DNA of 64,000 bases, taken from positions 184,540 to 248,539 of the forward strand of contig CAVTPF010000001.1 of the NCBI GenBank assembly GCA_963736525.1. Direction: 5' to 3'. The translations under genes and the position numbers were made by a program. This document shows positions 33,347-40,975 of the stretch, piece after piece (within the stretch, counting starts at the first letter, position 1; each line of letters starts with the position of its first letter). The DNA is from Bog-473 sp963736525. GTDB lineage: Bacteria > Actinomycetota > Acidimicrobiia > Acidimicrobiales > RAAP-2. A model generated the notes under the pieces. That model was not told where the DNA came from. It saw only the letters and a list, made by a program, of their open reading frames with translations, and did no database searches.

Positions 33347-34093
33347 CTAGGCCAATGTTGCTGTCATACCGCCGTCGATCGGGATGACGGCTCCCGTGAT
33401 GTAGCTCGCTCGATCGGAAGCGAGGAACGCCGCGAGTTCGGCCACCTCCTCTGGTTGGCCACCTCGCTTGAGTGCCGTTCCTCCAACCAGCTCAGGACGT
33501 CGCTCGGCTGCACCCGGCCCGCCGGACATCTCGGTCTCGATGAAGCCTGGGCAGATGCAGACCGCACGGATGCCCTGTGGGCCATACTCAACGGCGGCGG
33601 CCTTGGTGATCGCGATCGTGCCGGCCTTAGCGGCTGAATAGAGACTGACGGGAAACGGCGTCGCGTTCATTCCACCAGTCGAGGACCAGTTCAAGATCAC
33701 ACCGCCGCCCGTTGGAAGCATCGTCTTGAGTCCATGCTTGGTGCCGAGGACGACACCGCGGAGATCGACGTCGATGATGCGGTCGAAGTCTTCCATGGTG
33801 ACTTCCGCCAGAGCACCCGCGCTGCCGATGCCGGCGACGTTCAGTACAGCGTCAACCCTCCCGAAGGCATCGATCGCAGCCGAGAACATTGCCTCGACTT
33901 GATCCTCCCTCGTGACATCGCAACGGAAGGGTACAACCGTGTCACCCAGTTCGGCGGCCGTCTCCTCCTCACGCCCGCTGATGTCTGCGGCGAGCACGCG
34001 TGCTCCTTCGCGCACGAAGATACGCGTCGAGGCACGAGCCATACCCGACCCGGCTCCCGTGATCACCGCTACCTTGCCATCGAGCTCTGCCAT
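33347..34093 (-). CDS. SDR family oxidoreductase
   Basis: A 248-residue classical SDR. The cofactor motif reads T-G-A-G-S-G-M-A-R-A, with Ala in place of the usual last Gly of TGxxxGxG. N-V-A-G-I-G, N-W-S-S and Y-S-A-A-K supply the N-S-Y-K tetrad. The end I-P-I-D-G-G-M matches FabG-like enzymes. It diverges from the P450 gene across the second operator copy. Probable role: oxidation of a hydroxyl made by the P450. Confidence 0.88.
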   Translation of the reverse strand: MAELDGKVAVITGAGSGMARASTRIFVREGARVLAADISGREEETAAELGDTVVPFRCDVTREDQVEAMFSAAIDAFGRVDAVLNVAGIGSAGALAEVTMEDFDRIIDVDLRGVVLGTKHGLKTMLPTGGGVILNWSSTGGMNATPFPVSLYSAAKAGTIAITKAAAVEYGPQGIRAVCICPGFIETEMSGGPGAAERRPELVGGTALKRGGQPEEVAELAAFLASDRASYITGAVIPIDGGMTATLA

Positions 34094-34201
34094 GTCGATC
34101 CTCGTCTCGGTGCGCTCTCGCGCAGACCTACTTCAAATGGTGACCGAGCGCCGACGCGCAATCGTCGACCAACGATGGCGACGGTGGTCTGTTGCCCAAA
34201 T

Positions 34202-34217
34202 CTAGTCGATCGTCTAG
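34202..34217. promoter_or_regulatory. TetR-type operator, copy 2
   Basis: The same 16-mer as at 32568-32583 lies between the divergent SDR and P450 genes, 53 bp before the P450 start. TAGACT (34213-34218) overlapping its right end could be the P450 -10 box, which would make repression by steric block likely. Confidence 0.7.
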
Positions 34218-34270
34218 ACTGCAGTGGGCAAGAGCGCCGAGGGATCCGTCACAGAGCTGGGGTAGGAGCG

Positions 34271-35467
34271 ATGACGACGACGACCGACGTCCACTACGAC
34301 CCGTACGACCGGGCGATCGACGATGATCCGTATCCCGTGTATCGGCGACTGCGAGACGAGGCGCCGCTGTACTACAACGAGGAGCACGATTTCTACGCCG
34401 TGAGTCGGTTCCACGACGTCCAGCGGGCGTTCCTCGATCGAGAAACGTACAGCTCAGCGCGCGGCGCTGTCCTCGAGTTCATCAAGGCAGACATCGAGTT
34501 CCCCTCGGGAGTCGTGATCTTCGAGGATCCTCCCATCCACGATGTGCATCGTGGCTTGCTCTCGCGGGTATTCACCCCCAAGAAGGTCGAGGAGCTCGAG
34601 CCGAAGGTCCGCGCGTTCTGCCGGCAGGCACTTGATCCACTGGTTGGGAGCGAGAAGTTCGACTTCGTTGCGGACCTGGGCGCGCAGCTGCCCATGCGGA
34701 CGATCGGGATGCTGCTCGGCGTCCCCGAGTCAGCTCAGGAAGAGGCCCGGGATCGGGCTGTCGCAAGCTTGAGTACGGAACCAGGAAAGCCGATGGAGGT
34801 CTCGGCGGACAACATCGGCCAAGCCGACTTCTACGCCGAGTACATCGACTGGCGCACCGCGCATCCGTCTGATGACTTGATGACGGAGCTCTTGTTCGTC
34901 CAATTCGAGGACGAGAAGGGCAACATGCGTCGACTGACCAGGGACGAGGTGCTCCTTTACGTGAGCGTTCTGTCCACCGCCGGGAACGAGACGACCAATC
35001 GCCTGATCGGCTGGATGGGCAAGGTGCTCGGGGGGGAACCGGACCAACGGCGCGAGGTCGCGGCGGACCGTTCACTCGTGCACAACGCCATCGAAGAGCT
35101 CCTTCGTTTCGAACCCCCGACGCCGCACGTCGCGCGCTACGTGACCCAACCTGTCGAGGTTCACGGTCAGACCGTTGCGGCGGGCAGCGCCATGTTGTGC
35201 TTGAGCGGGTCCGCCAACCGTGACGAGCGGCGCTTTCCCGATCCCGATCGGTTCGACATTCACCGCGAGATGGGTCAACAGCACTTCACATTCGGCCGTG
35301 GGATCCACTACTGCCTCGGGGCTGCGCTGGCGCGGCTCGAGGGCCGGATTGCGCTCGACGAGGTATTGACGAGGTTCCCCGATTGGGACGTGGATTGGGA
35401 AAACGCGACGCGGGCGCCCACGTCCACCGTTCGGGGATGGGAGTCGCTTCCCGTCTTCGTCACTTAG
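34271..35467 (+). CDS. Cytochrome P450
   Basis: A 398-residue soluble bacterial P450. The I-helix motif A-G-N-E-T-T is near residue 236, E-E-L-L-R (ExxR) near 274, and the heme loop F-G-R-G-I-H-Y-C-L-G places the axial Cys near 347. The length is typical of class I P450s such as CYP125/CYP142-like and terpene P450s. No ferredoxin or reductase gene is adjacent, so electron partners must come from elsewhere. AGGAG precedes the ATG. It is expected to hydroxylate a hydrophobic substrate. Confidence 0.94.
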   Translation: MTTTTDVHYDPYDRAIDDDPYPVYRRLRDEAPLYYNEEHDFYAVSRFHDVQRAFLDRETYSSARGAVLEFIKADIEFPSGVVIFEDPPIHDVHRGLLSRVFTPKKVEELEPKVRAFCRQALDPLVGSEKFDFVADLGAQLPMRTIGMLLGVPESAQEEARDRAVASLSTEPGKPMEVSADNIGQADFYAEYIDWRTAHPSDDLMTELLFVQFEDEKGNMRRLTRDEVLLYVSVLSTAGNETTNRLIGWMGKVLGGEPDQRREVAADRSLVHNAIEELLRFEPPTPHVARYVTQPVEVHGQTVAAGSAMLCLSGSANRDERRFPDPDRFDIHREMGQQHFTFGRGIHYCLGAALARLEGRIALDEVLTRFPDWDVDWENATRAPTSTVRGWESLPVFVT

Positions 35468-35574
35468 CGCCGCTCGGTGTGCGATGCCTAGCCTGTGATC
35501 GGTCTGACGGCTCGGCAGGGCAATCCGCGTCACGTCGCAGTACCCTTCGGAGCGGAAAGACTGGAGGCGAAACC

Positions 35575-36741
35575 ATGCCCGCGGAGTTGTTCCAGCGCTA
35601 TCGTGTCGTCGACGTCGACACGCACCTGACCGAGCCGCCCGACTTGTGGACATCACGGGTGTCGTCGAAGTGGGGAGAGGCCGTACCCCACGTCGAGAAC
35701 GTGCGCGGTACCGACCACTGGGTGGCCGACGGCAACTTCCTCAGCAGTCCGGGGAACACGGCCATCGCGGGCTGGCAGGGCTACGTGCCCGACGGCCCCA
35801 GAACCTACGACGAGATCCCGCCGTCGGCCTACGACGCCAGCGCTCGCCTCGCGCACATGGACGACGAGGGCATCTACGCGCAGGTGCTCTACCCGAACGT
35901 CGGTGGATTCGGTTCGGCGTACTTCCTGAAGCTCGGTGATCGCGATCTGGTCACGGCCTGTGTGCGCGCCTACAACGACTTCCTCGTCGAGTGGGCCTCG
36001 GCCGACCCGTCGCGGCTGATCCCGGTGATGTCCACGCCCTTCTGGGACCTGGACTTCGCGGTCGCGGAGCTCGAGCGCTGCGTCGAGAACGGTCACAAGG
36101 CGGTGAACTTCTGCAACCACCCCGACTCGCACGGCGAGCCACCGCTCTCGGACCCGCACTGGGACCGTCTCTGGGCTGCCGCGCAGGACGCGGAGGTCCC
36201 GATCACCTTCCACATCGGTGGCGGCGACATCACTGCGCCGTTCGCCAAGGATCCGCATCTCAGTTTCCAGGCGAAGTTCCCCAAGATCTCTGCGCTCATG
36301 ATCATGGACAACATCGAGACACTCGCCGACCTCATCTTCGGCGGCGTGTGTCATCGCTTCCCGGAACTGGGCTTCGTCTCGGTGGAGTCGGGCGTCGGCT
36401 GGCTACCCGGTGTGCTCGAGACGTTCGACTGGCAGTGGGGCAACAGCGCGATCCGTCAGGCGCATCCGGCATACGACCTGCTGCCGTCCGAGTACTTCCG
36501 CCGTCAGATCTACGGCTGCTTCTGGTTCGAGGAAGACGCCGCGCGTTTCGCCATTGAGCACTTCCCGGACAACGTGCTCTTCGAGACCGACTTCCCGCAC
36601 CCCACGTGCCAGCACCCCGGGCCGGCCAGCATCGGAGCGCCCCCTGGTGAGTATGCGACGAAGGCCCTCGACGGTCTGGCGGATGACGTCGTCGCCAGGG
36701 TCTTGCACGACAACGCTGCGAAGCTCTACGGCCTCGCCTGA
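35575..36741 (+). CDS. Amidohydrolase family 2 metal-dependent hydrolase/decarboxylase
   Basis: A 388-residue TIM-barrel protein of the ACMSD/amidohydrolase-2 family. Y-R-V-V-D-V-D-T-H at the start replaces the usual D-x-H-x-H metal motif with D-V-D-T-H, so one His ligand is Asp. Further ligands appear in I-T-F-H-I-G-G and F-E-T-D-F-P-H. The ATG is preceded by GGAGG. Homologues are common in steroid and terpenoid loci and often act as decarboxylases or hydrolases. It follows the P450 on the same strand. Confidence 0.88.
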   Translation: MPAELFQRYRVVDVDTHLTEPPDLWTSRVSSKWGEAVPHVENVRGTDHWVADGNFLSSPGNTAIAGWQGYVPDGPRTYDEIPPSAYDASARLAHMDDEGIYAQVLYPNVGGFGSAYFLKLGDRDLVTACVRAYNDFLVEWASADPSRLIPVMSTPFWDLDFAVAELERCVENGHKAVNFCNHPDSHGEPPLSDPHWDRLWAAAQDAEVPITFHIGGGDITAPFAKDPHLSFQAKFPKISALMIMDNIETLADLIFGGVCHRFPELGFVSVESGVGWLPGVLETFDWQWGNSAIRQAHPAYDLLPSEYFRRQIYGCFWFEEDAARFAIEHFPDNVLFETDFPHPTCQHPGPASIGAPPGEYATKALDGLADDVVARVLHDNAAKLYGLA

Positions 36742-36969
36742 AGACAGCCAGAGGGAGCCGATGAGTCGTGGCTCCTCCACAGCTGCGCCGACGAGCCGAC
36801 TTTGGTCACGAAGGAGCCACGCTGGCCGTGAGAGACGACCCCCTTGTGGGCACGAAGGTTGACAACAGTGAAGTAAGTCGCAGGCGACGTCAGGCAACGT
36901 GCGGACCCTTTCCGTGATCAGTCGGCTGCTGTAGTTGTCGGCGGGGGCTCTTGAGGTGAGAATTCCTCC

Positions 36970-37599
36970 GTGGGCACCTCGTCGGGGACCGTGACGTTCC
37001 TGTTCACCGACATCCAAGGCTCGACGCGGCTGTGGCAGTCGGACGATGCCGCGATGCGGGCCGCCGTTGCCCAGCACGATGCCGTCCTGCAATCGGCCAT
37101 CAGCGAGCGCGGCGGTTCCGTGTTCTCCACCATGGGTGATGGGGTCGCCGCGGTCTTCCCTAGTGCGGTTGCCGCCATCCTCGCGGCCCTCGAGATCCAG
37201 ACACGATTGCAAGCCGAGCCCTGGCCCACGGCCGAGCCGATCCGAGTGCGGATGGGACTTCATTCCGGCGAAGCGGACGTTCGCGACGGGGACTCCCCTC
37301 GGGGAGTCCCCGGCACGGTCATTCAGTTCACGGCGTATCTCGCCTGCTTGTTGCACAAGTTCGGCGACAGCGAAGGTGCTCTCGTCCTGGCGGAGTGGTC
37401 CGATCAGCGCGGCGTGCGCGTTCCAGCGGATAACGCGATGACCGCCCCCCTCGGCGCGGCCGAGTTGTATGCGTATCGAGAAGGGCTCCCGGCGGCAGAA
37501 CGGGAACATGCGGCCCGATCCAGCGCGGCACTCGACGAGTCGGGAGTCGTGGCGTACGCCCGCGACCGGCTCGCGAAACTGAGCGACCTGAACCAGTAG
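36970..37599 (+). CDS. Rearranged class III cyclase gene (cyclase N-terminus fused to a foreign C-terminus)
   Basis: A 209-residue protein. Residues 1-~107 match class III nucleotidyl cyclases: T-F-L-F-T-D-I-Q-G-S-T-R-L-W, M-G-D-G-V-A-A-V-F and R-M-G-L-H-S-G-E-A. After D-G-D the usual continuation with the transition-state Asn/Arg helix is missing. The last ~95 residues instead resemble the far C-terminus of large cyclase-ATPase-TPR regulators (E-G-A-L-V-L-A-E-W, E-R-E-H-A-A-R-S-S-A-A-L-D-E). This suggests an in-frame internal deletion. The junction coincides with a perfect hairpin at 37288-37311. A functional cyclase is unlikely. Confidence 0.65.
   Translation: MGTSSGTVTFLFTDIQGSTRLWQSDDAAMRAAVAQHDAVLQSAISERGGSVFSTMGDGVAAVFPSAVAAILAALEIQTRLQAEPWPTAEPIRVRMGLHSGEADVRDGDSPRGVPGTVIQFTAYLACLLHKFGDSEGALVLAEWSDQRGVRVPADNAMTAPLGAAELYAYREGLPAAEREHAARSSAALDESGVVAYARDRLAKLSDLNQ
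37288..37311. repeat. Perfect 11-bp inverted repeat at the cyclase junction
   Basis: Arms 37288-37298 and 37301-37311 (GGGGACTCCCC / GGGGAGTCCCC) pair completely around a 2-nt loop. The palindrome lies inside the reading frame exactly where cyclase similarity ends. It may be the scar or the cause of a deletion. Confidence 0.85.
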
Positions 37600-37608
37600 T
37601 CGCTCTCG

Positions 37609-37651
37609 GTGGTCGGGACCGGCGTCGATCCGGTGACCTCACGCTTTTCAG
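37609..37651. repeat. Distal 43-bp attachment-like repeat (tRNA-Phe 3' half copy)
   Basis: This stretch is identical over 43 bp to 40678-40720, which is the 3' half of the tRNA-Phe gene from the anticodon loop to the discriminator base plus one flanking base. The two copies are in direct orientation, 3069 bp apart. Only half the tRNA is present here, so it is not a tRNA gene. It is best read as one att site of an integrated element. Confidence 0.8.
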
Positions 37652-37732
37652 ATCGGGACGTGAGCAAATGGCGTCTGCATGCTCCGACCTGCGAGGTAAC
37701 CCAAACCTCCTGGACACAAACACCTGCAGCGA

Positions 37733-40366
37733 CTACGGCGCCACGTACACGTCGTAGGTCGCCTCGCCCACAACAGAGACGGGCAGCGACGTGGCGCCCG
37801 GAGCCACAGTGATCGCCTTCTTGGAACGACGACCCGTGGGGGCCTTGGTCGTCACGACCGTCACGACCGCACCAGTCCGCGGTACTGGCACCGTCAGGGT
37901 GCCGGTGGTCCGACCCGGCGCGGTCACCTGCAGGGCGAAGCGGCCCGACGAGGGCTGCTGGGCCCAGCGAACCTCAATCGTGCCGTGGGGCGTCGGAACG
38001 TTGCCCTCGGCCCACGAGAGGGAGCCCGGATGGGGGTCGACCGACCAGACGTCGAAGCCCGCCGTGGTCGGCTCGACTCCGAGGACGTAGGAGGACAGAT
38101 CGGCCGTGGCCCCTGAGGACCAGCCGTGCGCCAGGCTCGTCTCGTCGCCAAAGCCGGGAGCACCGTTTGGCCCGACCAGCTCCCAGTCGGCCCCGGTGTA
38201 GTCCGGTCCCGGAGCGTCCATGTATCCCCAGAGTCTTTGCAGCAGGGAGAGGGCGGAGGCGGTGTCACCGCGGGCGAAGAGGGCGCGCACTTCGTCGTTG
38301 GTGACGAACGGGCTGACTCCGTTTTGCAGCCCGGCATTGTCGGTGAACGCCAGCGGGCCGTAGGGCGTCGACGGCAGCGTCTTGGCCAGCGCGGCGAGAA
38401 TGGCCGCGTCCTGCCCGGTCGGGGCCACGCCGAAAAGCACGGCGAGGGAGTTGCCGTCCTGGGCCACGGCGGCCGGCTGCTGGTCGGACAATTCGTAGAG
38501 CCCGGTGGAGGGATCGAAGAGGTATCGGTTGATCGCCGTCCGGAGACTTGCCGCCTCCTGCTGGTATGAGGCGGCCTGGTCGGGTTGCCCGAGCGCATCG
38601 GCCATCAGGGCGGCGTCGGTCAGGGTCTCGAAGTAGATGTCGTTGTAGTAGGTGACCGCCCCGGCATGGCTCCCGTTGTAGTAGTCCCAGTCCTGTCCAT
38701 CGTCCGAGTTGGTGACGAGCAGTCCGCGCCCGTCGACCAGCGACGCGTTGTAGGCCAGCTCACGAGTGATCACCGGCCATTCGGCCCGGACGAAGGCGAG
38801 GTCACCGGTGTAGAGGTAGTAGGTGGCGATGTTGTCGACCTCGTCCATGGAGTACGAGGTCGAGTAGGTCGATCCGCTCTGGGGGAACGTGGCCAACGGA
38901 GCCGTCGGGTTGACGTTCGTGCCCGTCTCGCCGTCGGCTACCTGGTAGCTGCCGAGGAGCTGGAGCGAGCCACGCACGTAGTCGTCGGCTCCGGTCGTGT
39001 AAAGCACGTTCGGGGTCTCCACGCCGAGGTCCCCGCTCCAGACCACCCGATCGCGCTTGGCCCCGTCCATGATCACGGGCAGGGAATCGGAGGTCACGAT
39101 GTCGGAGCCGCTGAAGTCACTCAGGGCCGAGCGGTCCGACAGGCTGTTGGCATAGAGGGTCGCTCCCCTCGGTCCGGTGACGTCGAGGTCCCGGAAAACG
39201 GCGGAGGAGGCCAGTTCGGTAAATCCGACCGAACCCGTCCCGTAGACGGGGGTCCCGTCGGGCAGCGCATCGGTGTCGAACGAGGCAACCCGGCGCCCGT
39301 CGAGGGAGGTCGTGATATTGCTGCCTGAGACCTGGGTTGTGACGTGGTGCCAGGCCGCGGCATCGAACGATTTTGGGAGGACCACCCTGTCGATGCTGGC
39401 GAACTCGGTGGGACCGAGCGCGATCTCAATCAGGGAGTTCGACGTGCCGGTCCCCGAGGCGGCGTGGTTCAAGGCGATCAGGTAGCCCGACGACGTCGAC
39501 GAGGCGCGCACCAACCAGCCGACCTGGTTGTCCACGACGCGGGTGTCGAATGACATGGTGTAGTCGGACCAGTCGACACCCTGACGCAGGATGCCGGCTG
39601 TCCCCATCACGGCGTGGAGAGCCTTTGCCTCAATCGTCCAGGCCGAGGGTGCCGCATCGGGAGGCAGCTCGTCGAGCTGGGTGGTGTAGGCACCGTCGTA
39701 CCAGATGCGATCGAGATCAGGCGAGCTCGAGTCGAACCAGCCGCGGTAGTCCTTCGCCGTGGCCCGGACCGCGGTGAATCGGATGCCGATCGACGTCAGG
39801 GTCACCCGGCCCGGGGAGGTGAGACTGATCCGCTCGTAGCGCTCGCCGCCCTGGATGGTCCCCGTCGTGAGCGTCCCGGGACTGTCCACGATCAGGTCGT
39901 CGAACCTGTTGGGATCGCCGGTCGGGCTGTTCGGGGGCGTCTGGTCGCCTTGGGGTCCGAGGTACTGCAGACCCTCGCTGTAGGCGGAGTGCAGCAGGGG
40001 CGTTCCGGATTCCGACTGCACGACGAAGTACGGGATGCCACCGACGTCCTGGCCGTAGTCGACGACGATCACGGGAGACCGTCCCCCTGGCCTCATCGTC
40101 AGGGTGGCCCGCCCGCCGCCCGATCCGATCAGCGTCGCGGCCCCACTGACGGAGCCGGTCGTGCTCACGATGCGCACCGGATGGACATTGGGTGCCGTCG
40201 GCGCCATGACGAAGCGCTGCCAGTCGGGATGGGCGGGCCACTGCGGAGGTTGCGAGACGACGGTCGCCGGCGCGGCCGCCTGCACGCCCGTGGCGACGGC
40301 GCTCAGCATGGCGACGAGCACCAACAAGGAGGCACGGACACAGTGACGGGCGTGCGCTCGCGGCAT
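37733..40366 (-). CDS. Secreted alpha-L-rhamnosidase-like glycosidase (GH78 type, six-hairpin)
   Basis: An 877-residue exported enzyme. A Sec-type signal (H-C-V-R-A-S-L-L-V-L-V-A-M-L) ends near residue 32. N-terminal beta domains follow, including a laminin-G/concanavalin-like insert at ~262-395 (D-W-S-D-Y-T-M-S-F-D). The (alpha/alpha)6 barrel contains G-A-K-R-D-R-V-V-W-S-G-D-L near 433, the GH78-like catalytic region, and a C-terminal beta domain. GGAGGGG before ATG 40366 decides the start. It is the only gene between the two tRNA-derived repeats. Likely substrate: rhamnose-containing plant or microbial glycans; specificity is not certain. Confidence 0.82.
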   Translation of the reverse strand: MPRAHARHCVRASLLVLVAMLSAVATGVQAAAPATVVSQPPQWPAHPDWQRFVMAPTAPNVHPVRIVSTTGSVSGAATLIGSGGGRATLTMRPGGRSPVIVVDYGQDVGGIPYFVVQSESGTPLLHSAYSEGLQYLGPQGDQTPPNSPTGDPNRFDDLIVDSPGTLTTGTIQGGERYERISLTSPGRVTLTSIGIRFTAVRATAKDYRGWFDSSSPDLDRIWYDGAYTTQLDELPPDAAPSAWTIEAKALHAVMGTAGILRQGVDWSDYTMSFDTRVVDNQVGWLVRASSTSSGYLIALNHAASGTGTSNSLIEIALGPTEFASIDRVVLPKSFDAAAWHHVTTQVSGSNITTSLDGRRVASFDTDALPDGTPVYGTGSVGFTELASSAVFRDLDVTGPRGATLYANSLSDRSALSDFSGSDIVTSDSLPVIMDGAKRDRVVWSGDLGVETPNVLYTTGADDYVRGSLQLLGSYQVADGETGTNVNPTAPLATFPQSGSTYSTSYSMDEVDNIATYYLYTGDLAFVRAEWPVITRELAYNASLVDGRGLLVTNSDDGQDWDYYNGSHAGAVTYYNDIYFETLTDAALMADALGQPDQAASYQQEAASLRTAINRYLFDPSTGLYELSDQQPAAVAQDGNSLAVLFGVAPTGQDAAILAALAKTLPSTPYGPLAFTDNAGLQNGVSPFVTNDEVRALFARGDTASALSLLQRLWGYMDAPGPDYTGADWELVGPNGAPGFGDETSLAHGWSSGATADLSSYVLGVEPTTAGFDVWSVDPHPGSLSWAEGNVPTPHGTIEVRWAQQPSSGRFALQVTAPGRTTGTLTVPVPRTGAVVTVVTTKAPTGRRSKKAITVAPGATSLPVSVVGEATYDVYVAP

Positions 40367-40677
40367 GCGGGTGTCCCCTCCACTCCCGGGCTGACGTGCT
40401 TGAACGGGCGGTTTGCGCTGCCACGGTAGACGACGGCACACAATCGCGCCGGTCACCGAGGGCGACGCGTTCGCAGCTCGCGGGCAGTATCTTCCGACAC
40501 GTTCCAGATCTGTGCGGGGACGTTGTGGGCACGGCCATCGGTGGCACGTGCCTAGAGGAGTGACAACCAGGAAGTCGATGCGGCAGGACACGCATGACCT
40601 CACGCTTGTGGCTCGTGAGGTCATAGCCAGCAAGAGCGGCAGCCATCAGAGGAGAAGTCCTGGTGAAGACCCTGCCA
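40367..40677. other. 311-bp interval between glycosidase gene and tRNA-Phe
   Basis: No convincing gene is seen. It carries the glycosidase promoter/RBS region and, at 40595-40623, an inverted repeat (TGACCTCAC / GTGAGGTCA around 11 nt). The left arm plus its flank, TGACCTCACGCTT, repeats 13 bp of the attachment core. This could be a recombinase binding site left by a lost integration system. Confidence 0.5.
40595..40623. repeat. Inverted repeat containing att-core sequence
   Basis: Perfect 9-bp arms (40595-40603 and 40615-40623) flank an 11-nt spacer. TGACCTCACGCTT (40595-40607) matches the central part of both 43-bp repeats. Confidence 0.7.
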
Positions 40678-40720
40678 GTGGTCGGGACCGGCGTCGATCC
40701 GGTGACCTCACGCTTTTCAG
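40678..40720. repeat. tRNA-proximal 43-bp attachment-like repeat
   Basis: This is the copy of the 43-bp direct repeat that lies inside the intact tRNA-Phe gene. It runs from the anticodon loop to the 3' end, the segment commonly used as attB by tyrosine recombinases. Its partner is at 37609-37651. Confidence 0.8.
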
Positions 40721-40751
40721 GCGCGCGCTCTACCAACTGAGCTACCCGACC
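40679..40751 (-). tRNA. tRNA-Phe (GAA)
   Basis: The minus strand folds into a complete cloverleaf: acceptor GGTCGGG/CCCGACC, anticodon loop CTGAAAA with anticodon GAA, and discriminator A. The length is 73 nt; CCA is not encoded. Its 3' half is the target duplicated at 37609. Confidence 0.93.
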
Positions 40752-40793
40752 GGGTAACCAGGTCCGACCGGCTCGGGACAGGTCTGAACTTGG

Positions 40794-40871
40794 TGGCGGA
40801 CCTGACGGGATTTGAACCCGCGACCTCCGCCTTGACAGGGCGGCGTGCACTCCGAGCTGCACCACAGGTCC
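40794..40871 (-). tRNA. tRNA-Asp (GTC)
   Basis: The minus strand gives acceptor GGACCTG/CAGGTCC, D stem GTGC/GCAC, anticodon stem CCGCC/GGCGG with loop CTGTCAA (anticodon GTC), T arm with TTCAAAT, and discriminator G. CCA is encoded at 40794-40796, in contrast to the neighbouring tRNA-Phe. It lies 42 bp upstream of tRNA-Phe and is probably co-transcribed with it. Confidence 0.93.
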
Positions 40872-40975
40872 GTAGCGGCAAGAAGCCGTTGTGCTCCCCG
40901 GGCGGGTTTGGCTTCCCGATGAGCAGCCCTTCACTGTAGCCGGTCGGGGGTTCGGCCGGCCCGAGCCCCCGAGGG

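Noticed and set aside
36742..36969. A terminator or small RNA between the amidohydrolase and cyclase genes.
   Set aside because: A GGAGCC/GGCTCC pairing exists near the amidohydrolase stop, but the stem is short and has no U-run, so I could not support it.
37609..37651. A second tRNA-Phe gene.
   Set aside because: Only the 3' half is present; the acceptor 5' strand, D arm and most of the anticodon arm are missing.
40367..40633. An N-terminal extension of the GH78-type enzyme.
   Set aside because: The signal peptide and a good ribosome site belong to ATG 40366; the upstream residues have no signal-like features.
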